Source: Candidatus Hadersleviella danica (GTDB lineage Bacteria; Chloroflexota; Anaerolineae; Promineifilales; Promineifilaceae). From it: DNA of 64,000 bases. Positions 57,311 to 64,000 of this stretch are shown here, piece by piece. The notes under the pieces were generated by a model. It worked only from the letters and a program-made list of their open reading frames with translations, was not told the DNA's origin and ran no database searches. The stretch is taken from assembly GCA_016711405.1 (NCBI GenBank), contig JADJSZ010000005.1, positions 124,001 to 188,000 on the forward strand, in the 5' to 3' direction. A program made the translations under genes and the position numbers. The stretch's first letter is position 1. Each line of letters begins with the position of its first letter.

Positions 57311-57838
57311 ATGCCAACTTACATTTCTCTCCTTCGCGCTGTTAATGTGGGCGGCCGTAAAATGTCTATGGCCACCCTCCGCGAAACATGCGAAGCCCTC
57401 GGCTGGCAAAATGTGCGCACCTATATCCAGAGTGGCAATATCTTGTTTGAGACGGCCGAAACCAACCCCACCAAACTCCAAATGATGCTGGAAGCGAGGA
57501 TTGTGGCCATGTTTGGCTACGAATCGGCCGTGCTTTTGCGAACGGTTCCCCAAATGCAAGCCATCGTGGCCAACAACCCCTTTGTGGCCCACGAAACAAC
57601 CCCCGCCAAACTCCATGTCGCCTTTCTCTCGGGCGAAGCCACGGCCGCACAAGTGGCCCAACTCGCCCCGTTTTGCACCACAGGGGAACAAGTCCACCTG
57701 TTGGGAACTGAGCTTTACCTCTGGTATCCCAACGGCGGCGGAGCCAGCAAACTAACCACCAATGTTATCGAGAAAAAATTGGGTGTGATTGCTACAGCGA
57801 GAAATTGGAACACAGTGCGGAAATTGTGTGAACTATAG
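57311..57838 (+). CDS. DUF1697 family protein
   Basis: 175 residues. MPTYISLLRAVNVGGRKMSM and CEALGWQNVRTYIQSGNILFE are the DUF1697 hallmarks, and the C-terminal LTTNVIEKKLGVIATARNWNTVRKL completes the family. The function is unknown; family members are small soluble bacterial proteins. There is no clear Shine-Dalgarno before ATG 57311; GAAGCGAT lies there. Confidence 0.92.
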   Translation: MPTYISLLRAVNVGGRKMSMATLRETCEALGWQNVRTYIQSGNILFETAETNPTKLQMMLEARIVAMFGYESAVLLRTVPQMQAIVANNPFVAHETTPAKLHVAFLSGEATAAQVAQLAPFCTTGEQVHLLGTELYLWYPNGGGASKLTTNVIEKKLGVIATARNWNTVRKLCEL

Positions 57839-57902
57839 AGAAGTGAAAGGTGAAAGGTGCATCGCGTTTCCACTTCTTACTTTTCACTTTTCACTTTTCA
57901 CC
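57838..57902. repeat. AAAGGTG/ACTTTTC heptamer hairpin
   Basis: GAAGTGAAAGGTGAAAGGTG (57840-57859) faces CACTTCTTACTTTTCACTTTTCACTTTTCACC (57870-57901). Confidence 0.85.
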
Positions 57903-57942
57903 TCTTCTTTCCCTCCCTCCCCATTTCCATTAGAATAGCGGC

Positions 57943-60302
57943 ATGAGTACCAATTACGGCTTGCTACGTTACACCCTGCCCAACCAACCGTCGCAAGAAC
58001 GGCCGCTGACCACCCCTACCTTTACCATCGGCCGTGCTGAAGACAACGACCTCATCTTTTCGTGGCCGGGTGTATGGCCCCACCACGGCCGCCTCGATTG
58101 CACCCCCACCGCCACCACCATCACCCCTGCTTTAGCGGGTGCTCCCATCCTTCTCAATAACCAACTTATTACCAGCCCCACTCGCCTCCAAGCGGGGGAT
58201 GTCATTCAAATCGGCGAAGGGCGATTGCTTTTCGCCGTCCCCGTTGAAAGCCACCCTACTTTGCACGCCAATCCCGAGGCAACCTTGGCGGGATTAACGG
58301 CCGCTCAAGCCGAGTTGGCCGATTGGGTCAGCCACACCACCGTCGTGCGCCACTCCGAGCCAACCCTTGTTTCCACGGGCGGCCGAACCACCCCCCACCG
58401 AAAAACCCGAGAAGCGCACCCGCCCCACCACCTACGCGCCGCAATGTGCGCACCATCGGCCGCTATGAAATGCAAGACATGCTTGGCTATCGCGGCTACC
58501 TCGTCGTTTATCGCGGCTACGACCCCCAACTCGAGCGCACCGTTGCCCTCAAACTGCTCTCCACTCAATTCCCGGCCGACGATGACTTACGCGCCAAAAT
58601 TCGGCGCGAAGTAGAACTCATTGCAGGGCTAGAGCACCCCAATGTCGTCCAAGTCTATGACTACGGCGAACACAACAAACAGCCCTATGTGGTCATGCCC
58701 TTTTTAGATGCGGGCACACTCACCCTGCGCCTGCAAAGCAACGGCCCCCTCACCCTACGCGAAATAGCCCCCATTTTTGATGAGTTGGCGGCGGCCATAG
58801 ATTCCGCCCACCAACACGGCCTCATTCACGGCCAACTCAATCCCAACAACATTCTATTCGACACCCAAAACAAGACCTACGTCTCCGATTTTGGCATCTC
58901 CACCATCGCCACCGCCTTTGCGGGCGATACCCAAGCCAACTACGATTGGGCACGCTACATCAGCCCCGAACAAGCGCAAGGGCTACTCAGTCACAACGAA
59001 GTCATCATCACCAGCCGAAGTGATATTTATTCGCTGGGCATCATTTTGTTCGAGATGTTGACAGGCAAAACCCCCTATAGTGGCAATTCAGCTCTCGAGT
59101 TGGCCGAGGCACATCTCAACGACCCCCTGCCCCAGTTGGCCGATTTTGCGCCCCAGTTGCCCCGTGAATACCAATATCTGTTCGATAGGGTGCTGGCCAA
59201 AGACCCTATGAAGCGTTATCCCACGGCCGCTCGGCTCGCCCAACACATTCGCGAGACGGCCGCTGGCCGCTGGTATCTCAGCCAATTGGCCGAACTTGTG
59301 GAAGATTTGCCTCCCAAAGCGGCGCCACCCCCACCCGTGCGGACAGGCACGGTAGACATGCCTTTTAATATGCACCTCACTCGGCCGACAGTGACCGAGG
59401 AAGACATTTTGAGTGCGATGATGCCCGAGCCGCAGACGACGCTCCCCGCTGGGACACCCGTCGGCCGTTACGTCATCAGCCATTTGGTGGGGCAAGGGGG
59501 CATGGCGGCCGTTTATCTTGCCCGCGACCCCGATGTGGACCGCGGTGTGGCCATCAAAATGTTGCCGCCTAATTTGCTCCAACGGCCGCGCTTCCGCGAT
59601 TTATTCCACCACGAAGCCCGGCTCATTGCCCGCCTGCGCCACCCCCACATCGTCAGCGTTTTCGATTTTGGCGAACACGAAAACCAACCCTATCTGGTCA
59701 TGCAATACTTGCCCGGCGGCACACTGGTGGAGCGGCTCGCCTACGGGGCACTCACCTTGCAAGCCATCACCCCCATCCTCACCAATCTGGCGCGGGCGGT
59801 AGACGAGGCGCACCAACAAGGCATCATCCACCGCGACATTAAGCCCGCCAATATCCTCTTCAACGCCGAACATGAGGCGTTTCTCTCCGATTTTGGGATT
59901 GCCGTGCTTTCGGCCGCGGCCGATGACAAAAGCCATTTTGCGGGGGGAACCCCCCGCTACATGAGTCCTGAGCAAGCCCAAGCGGTGCTGAACAACAAGC
60001 CTGCGGCCGTGACCAACCAAAGCGACATCTACTCGCTGGGGGTCGTCCTCTTCCACATGCTCACAGGCCAAGTGCCCTACATCGCCGACAACAAGCCTAT
60101 CCCCATGATGCAGGCGCACATCAATGAGCCAATCCCCTCCCTGCGCCGCTACACACCCACTCTGCCCGGCGCATGGCAGGAAATTATCAACCGCGCCTTG
60201 GCCAAAGAGCCAGCGGCGCGGTATCAAACGGCCGCTGAACTGGCCAATGACGTGCGCGAACTCAGTTCGGGCAGGTGGTATTTGCGCCAATTAATGGGCT
60301 AA
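57943..60302 (+). CDS. FHA-pseudokinase-Ser/Thr kinase protein (one frameshift)
   Basis: About 787 residues if repaired. Residues 1-105 form an FHA-like domain (LTTPTFTIGRAEDNDLIF, PHHGRLD). After a Pro-rich linker comes a first kinase domain (from RTIGRYEMQDML) with the ATP lysine (RTVALKLLS) and VSDFG, but its catalytic loop reads LIHGQLNPNNILFD: HRD has become HGQ, so the catalytic Asp is absent. The second kinase domain (from VGRYVISHLVGQGGMAAVYL) is complete: VAIKML, IIHRDIKPANILF, SDFGIA and TPRYMSPEQA. The frame breaks at the C run 58391-58396, one base short. Both kinase lobes end in SGRWYL/AGRWYL. A regulatory pseudokinase feeding a kinase that phosphorylates targets read by FHA domains is the natural model. 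Confidence 0.85.
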
Positions 60303-60334
60303 GTAACTTTTCAGGGGTGAGGTTGTGAGAATGG

Positions 60335-60397
60335 TTATAGGTTACAAGTTACAAGTTACATGCGCTTATGTAACTTGTAACCTGCAACTTGTAACCA
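60335..60397. repeat. TAACTTG heptamer hairpin
   Basis: ATAGGTTACAAGTTACAAGTTACATGCG (60337-60364) faces CTTATGTAACTTGTAACCTGCAACTTGTAACC (60365-60396). The rest of the gap to 60564 holds nothing I recognise except the AGGAGG site at 60550. Confidence 0.85.
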
Positions 60398-60564
60398 AGC
60401 ATCAAGGCTTTAAACCTAAATAGTTACTGGGGTCAAAGCACCTGCGCGTGCGCCCGCCCTAGTTGACACAATCCCAAATTCAGCTTTAATTGGCGGCACA
60501 TTGGCTCCCGCCAATTCCATTTTCTACCCCACAAATACTCAAGGACAACAGGAGGTTTGGTTTT

Positions 60565-62114
60565 ATGGCCGCTCTCATTCCGAAGATGATGCTTCGGCAA
60601 CTTTACACCTATGCCAGCTTAGAAAACGTGGCGGGTGGTGTGCAATTTGCCCTCAAAAATCGGCTCAGCGATGCCGCATTGGTGGAAGTGCTTAACATTA
60701 AGCTCAATGAGCACGAAGTGCCCCCCTCCGCTCTGACACTGATTTTAGGCGAGGAAGAAATAGCGGCCACGGCCGTCACGGCCGACAATCCCCTGCCGTT
60801 TGCTTTGCGCCAAGTCGTGCAAATTCGGGCGGCCGTGCCCCATTTGCCTATGGGCAAACACACCGTCGAGATTAACGTCAACACCCAAGAATTTGGCCAA
60901 TTCAGCTTCGATGTTGAAGATGCCATCTCCGCCAGCGACGATTTAATTCGCATTCCGCGCGATGCCGAAGACAACTACAGTGAAAAAGCGATTAAAGAGC
61001 GGCAAAAATTTGTCGAGGAAATCACAGGCGCAACACTCAACCACACCGCCCATTACTCCTTCGACCCCCACATCCTCAAGGGAAATGTTGAAAACTTCAC
61101 AGGCGTGGCCCAAATTCCCATCGGCTTTGCTGGCCGCTCACCATTCACGGCGAACACGCTAAGGGCGATTTTATCGTTCCGCTCGCCACCACCGAAGGGA
61201 CGTTGGTCGCCTCCTACAATCGGGGCATGAAACTGCTCAACCTTTCGGGCGGCGTGACTTGCACTGTCATTGGGGATGCCATGCAACGCGCCCCCGTGTT
61301 TGTCTTCAACAACGCCCGCGAAGCCCGCGAGTTCCGAACATGGTGCGAGGCGCACATTGACAAAATTCGGGAAGAGGCGGAATCCACCTCCAGTGTGGCC
61401 AAATTGCAATACATTGATTATTTCCTGTCCAACAAATTCGCCTACCTGCGCTTTAACTACTCCACAGGAGACGCGGCTGGGCAAAATATGGTCGGCCGTG
61501 CCACCTTCGCCGCCTGTAGCTGGATTTTAGACAACTACGACGACAAAGCCTCCCTGCGCCACTTCTTCCTCGAGTCCAACCTCGCCACCGACAAGAAAGC
61601 ATCCCAAGTGAATGTGATGCGTACCCGTGGCAAGCGGGTTGTGGCCGAGGCGACCATTCCCCGCGATGTCCTCATCCAAAACATGCGCGTCACCCCCGAA
61701 AACCTTACTTACCATGCGGGGGTGGCCAATGTGGGGGCGATTTTGTCGGGGGCGAACAACAACGGCTTGCACTCGGCCAACGGCATCACGGCCATGTTCA
61801 TCGCCACGGGGCAAGATGTGGCCAACGTGTCGGAATCATCGGCGGGCATCATCTACGCCGAACTGACCCCTGAGAAGGATTTGTACATTTCTATCACCAT
61901 CCCCTCGCTCATTGTGGCCACCCACGGCGGCGGCACGGGGTTGGCCACCCAACGGGAATGTTTGCAAGTGCTGGGGTGTGTCGGCCGTGGCACTGTCAAC
62001 AAATTCGCCGAAATTGTGGCAGGTGTGGTGTTGGCGGGCGAGCTTTCGCTGGCCGCCGCCATCTCCTCATCTGACTGGGTTTCCAGCCACGAGCAATACG
62101 GCCGTAATCGGTAG
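60565..62114 (+). CDS. Hydroxymethylglutaryl-CoA reductase with extra N-terminal domain (one frameshift)
   Basis: About 517 residues from ATG 60565 (AGGAGG 9 bases upstream). It reduces HMG-CoA to mevalonate with NAD(P)H. Visible active-site elements: Glu in LATTEGTLVASYNRG, Lys in ATDKKASQVN, Asp in STGDAAGQNM, and the late His in VSSHEQYG. The HGGGTGLATQRECLQVLG block confirms the family. The frame breaks near 61132-61135, where GCTGGCCGCTC should read GCTGGCCCGCTC (GFAGPLTIHGEHAKGDF). The first 130 residues (LYTYASLENVAGGVQFALKN onward) are a beta-rich module absent from the textbook enzyme. It implies a mevalonate route to isoprenoids, but no other pathway gene is near. Confidence 0.88.
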
Positions 62115-62206
62115 AAGAAGATAGAGACGAGAGATAGAGATAGAGGAAATACAGCGACTTTACCCACCACATACCCCCTCTATCTCTATCTCTACCCTCT
62201 ATCCCT
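62115..62206. repeat. GATAGA hairpin repeat
   Basis: AAGATAGAGACGAGAGATAGAGATAGAGG (62116-62144) faces CCCTCTATCTCTATCTCTACCCTCTATCC (62175-62203). It ends 9 bases before ATG 62212, leaving no Shine-Dalgarno. Confidence 0.8.
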
Positions 62207-62211
62207 ACATT

Positions 62212-62994
62212 ATGAATTACGCTGACTTCCAACACATTTTGTTCGACCACCGCGCCAACGGGGTCTTGTGGCTCACGCTCAATCGCCCCGAGGTGTTGAA
62301 CGCGGCCGACCGCCAGCTCCACACCGAGCTGGTCGAGGTGTGGCGCACCATTGACCGTGACCCAGCAGTGCGGGTGGCGGTGGTAACGGGTGCGGGGCGG
62401 GCGTTTTCGGCCGGTGGGGATTTGGGGATGGTCGAAAATGCGTACAAAGATTACGACGAAATCATCCGCATTTTGGATGAGGCGCGTGACCTTGTGTACA
62501 ACATGCTCCATTGCCGCAAGCCGATTATCAGCGCGATTAACGGCGCGGCCGTGGGCGCTGGTCTCGTTGTTGCCCTGCTGGCCGATATTAGCATTGCGGC
62601 CGAAACGGCGCGGCTGGCCGATGGGCACGTGCGTATGGGCGTGGCCGCAGGCGACCATTCGGCCATTATTTGGCCGTTGCTGGTGGGTATGGCCAAATCG
62701 AAGTATTACCTGATGACGAGCGAGTTTGTCAGCGGCCGTGAGGCGGAGCGCATGGGGCTGGTCAGCCTCTGTGTGCCACAGGAGGAGTTGCTGGACAAGG
62801 CGCAAAGCGTGGCCGACAATTTGGCCACGGGGCCGCAACACGCCATCCAGTTCACCAAACGCGCCCTCAACCAATGGCTGTTGCAAGCTGGCCCTATTTT
62901 TGACCATTCGCTGGCCTTGGAAATGCTGGGCTTTTTCCACGAAGATATGATGGCTGGGGTGGCGGCGTTGCGGGCGAAGAGCCGTAAGCCATAA
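62212..62994 (+). CDS. Enoyl-CoA hydratase/isomerase family protein
   Basis: 260 residues. The crotonase fold shows VLWLTLNRPEVLNAADRQL, the oxyanion-hole block GAGRAFSAGGDLG and INGAAVGAGLVVALLADI. In the catalytic segment the usual Glu-bearing GxxPGxG loop is replaced by MGVAAGDHSAIIWPLLVG, so Asp and His stand where the hydratase glutamates usually are. Hydratase activity is therefore not certain; an isomerase or hydrolase branch is possible. It follows HMG-CoA reductase in the same direction, separated by a hairpin repeat. Confidence 0.87.
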   Translation: MNYADFQHILFDHRANGVLWLTLNRPEVLNAADRQLHTELVEVWRTIDRDPAVRVAVVTGAGRAFSAGGDLGMVENAYKDYDEIIRILDEARDLVYNMLHCRKPIISAINGAAVGAGLVVALLADISIAAETARLADGHVRMGVAAGDHSAIIWPLLVGMAKSKYYLMTSEFVSGREAERMGLVSLCVPQEELLDKAQSVADNLATGPQHAIQFTKRALNQWLLQAGPIFDHSLALEMLGFFHEDMMAGVAALRAKSRKP

Positions 62995-63017
62995 GCTCTT
63001 AAAGGATTCCTCTACTT

Positions 63018-63089
63018 GAGTGAATAGTAAGTAGTGAGTAGTAAATAGTTCCGTACTACTCATTACTCACTATTCACTACTCACTTTTC
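63018..63089. repeat. AGTAGTG/ACTACTC heptamer hairpin
   Basis: TGAATAGTAAGTAGTGAGTAGTAAATAG (63021-63048) faces GTACTACTCATTACTCACTATTCACTACTCAC (63053-63084), directly before ATG 63092. Confidence 0.85.
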
Positions 63090-63091
63090 AT

Positions 63092-63565
63092 ATGACTGTT
63101 GATACCATAACTTGGCCCAACTTAAACGATTTGTGGTTGCGGGAATTTCGGCCGCTCTACAAACGGCTCGACTTTCCCCTGCTCGAATCCCTGCAAGGCA
63201 CGCACCGGGGCGAGGTGGTTGGCCCCCGCTGGGTGCGGCGGCTGGCTCCTGTGGCGTTTGCGCTGGGTGGGCTGGGCGGTTGGTGGGGCAAGCGGTTTGA
63301 TGCGGCGGGGAATGGGGTCAATATCGTGCAGAGGGGCGGCCGTCTGGTCGAACTCATGCCTGTGCGGGTTGTGTTACGGCCGTCACTCGTAGACGGCAAA
63401 GCGTGCCTAACCATCATTTATCCCCCCGAAACAACCCCCTTCCCCATGTCCCGCGTCATGGACGAAATTCGGCAACTCGACGAAAACCGTCTGCTCGGCC
63501 TTGCTATCATCCAGCAACGGGGCTTGCGCCGCTTTTCACTCCCCTTTGTGTTGCACCGCACTTAA
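63092..63565 (+). CDS. Conserved protein of unknown function
   Basis: 157 residues, soluble. GGLGGWWGKRFDAAGNGVNI followed by beta strands and LVDGKACLTIIYPPETTPFP, then MDEIRQLDENRLLGLAII. The last segment and the GxWxG-like GGWWGKRF recall DUF4334/GXWXG proteins, but I am not sure of this. There is no ribosome-binding site because the repeat abuts the start. Confidence 0.55.
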   Translation: MTVDTITWPNLNDLWLREFRPLYKRLDFPLLESLQGTHRGEVVGPRWVRRLAPVAFALGGLGGWWGKRFDAAGNGVNIVQRGGRLVELMPVRVVLRPSLVDGKACLTIIYPPETTPFPMSRVMDEIRQLDENRLLGLAIIQQRGLRRFSLPFVLHRT

Positions 63566-63569
63566 GCAC

Positions 63570-63600
63570 CCAAACCTTGGAGGTCTTCAAGACCTCAGGT
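63570..63600. repeat. Copy of the CCTTGGAGGTC palindromic repeat
   Basis: AAACCTTGGAGGTCTTCAAGACCTCAGGTT: GAGGTCTT-CA-AGACCTC is an inverted pair and the left half equals that at 24095-24106. Confidence 0.7.
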
Positions 63601-63609
63601 TACTCAAAC

Positions 63610-63648
63610 AAAAAAGTGGGTACGATGTTCTCGTACCCACTTTTTTTT
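63610..63648. terminator. Strong bidirectional terminator
   Basis: AAAAAAGTGGGTACGA (63610-63625), loop TGTTC, TCGTACCCACTTTTTT (63631-63646) and further T: a perfect 16-bp palindrome with A and T ends. Confidence 0.93.
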
Positions 63649-63787
63649 ATGCGACTGTAAATGGTTGGCTTGGAGAGGGGCGAATCGGCCGTGAACCAAA
63701 GGTGGTGGGGGGGCGTGGCTTATGCACACTGCGCCCCGTGGCTCGCGGTTAAGTTCGATAGTCGTCACACCTCAGCTTGCGAGAGCT

Positions 63788-64000
63788 TTATGCAACCACC
63801 ATTTCGGGTTGCATGAAGGCGATTTTGTTGCCGCCGGGGTCGGCCACAATGGCGATGTGCCCCACGGTGGGAATAAATTCTTTGCCCATCATCACCATCG
63901 CGTTTAGTTCGGCCGCTTTCGCCAACGAATCGTCAATATCATCCGTGTGGACATAGACAATCGTATCGCCCGCTTTCATGTACTCATTGACGATGGGGAA
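63788..64000 (-). CDS. VOC superfamily protein, 5' end outside the window
   Basis: The last 71 codons of a minus-strand gene. The frame continues to the right edge (FPIVNEYMKAG before an internal ATG at 63979). DTIVYVHTDDIDDSLAKAAE, then HIAIVADPGGNKIAFMQPE is the C-terminal half of a VOC/glyoxalase-like fold, with Glu near the end as a likely metal ligand. A full protein would be about 120-130 residues. The upstream 140 bases on the left (63649-63787) hold no gene. Confidence 0.8.
   Translation of the reverse strand, partial: FPIVNEYMKAGDTIVYVHTDDIDDSLAKAAELNAMVMMGKEFIPTVGHIAIVADPGGNKIAFMQPEMVVA

Overview
The window reads as one continuous stretch of a GC-rich chromosome, most likely from a Chloroflexota bacterium (Anaerolineae/Ardenticatenia-like). 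The assignment is an inference from gene content: an FMN-riboswitch-controlled RibXY-type transporter, a bacterial HMG-CoA reductase, F420-type oxidoreductases, nSTAND-WD40 and Ser/Thr kinase signalling proteins, and exported repeat proteins ending in a YLPIV-type tail. No rRNA is present to confirm it. Two genome-style signatures run through the whole window: the palindrome CGGCCG is extremely frequent in coding DNA, and most gaps between genes are filled with tandem 6- to 8-base words, often arranged as inverted arms that can fold into long hairpins.

Layout. 1-7 kb: a broken TPR-like ORF, an FHA membrane protein, a hypothetical protein and dnaE, which carries a 48-base poly-C run and a frameshift. 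7-14 kb: two sensor kinases, an ATP-grasp enzyme and a class III nucleotide cyclase. 14-17.5 kb: an oligopeptide ABC ATPase, a secreted M6-like metalloprotease and a VOC protein. 17.5-27 kb (minus strand): a GT4 glycosyltransferase, riboflavin uptake genes ribX and ribY behind an FMN riboswitch, an LLM oxidoreductase, a TetR regulator with its palindromic operator, a membrane SRPBCC protein and a FAD oxidoreductase. 27-32 kb: a PMT-type membrane glycosyltransferase, then a low-GC graveyard of three different insertion sequences (IS1595, IS701, IS110). 32-48 kb: an alpha/beta-hydrolase/acyl-CoA ligase fusion, metabolic and zinc-ribbon proteins, a two-component pair, an FG-GAP secreted protein, PlsC, tRNA-Ser and a multi-TM sensor kinase. 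48-53 kb: two tandem copies of a putative small RNA gene and a giant nSTAND-WD40 protein. 53-64 kb: two GT2 glycosyltransferases, a 21-bp minisatellite, an FHA-pseudokinase-kinase protein, HMG-CoA reductase, an enoyl-CoA hydratase-like enzyme and a partial VOC gene.

At least eight otherwise well-conserved genes are split by single-base indels, mostly one base missing from a short homopolymer. This looks more like consensus error than biology, so each such gene is described as one unit with its break marked.

The most interesting candidates for something undescribed are the twin small RNA genes at 47.9-48.1 kb, which share a promoter of the form TTGCRC-N16-TATACT and an intrinsic terminator; the heptamer hairpin system between genes; and the CGGCCG signature. 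The FHA-pseudokinase-kinase protein and the hydrolase-ligase fusion are notable single genes.
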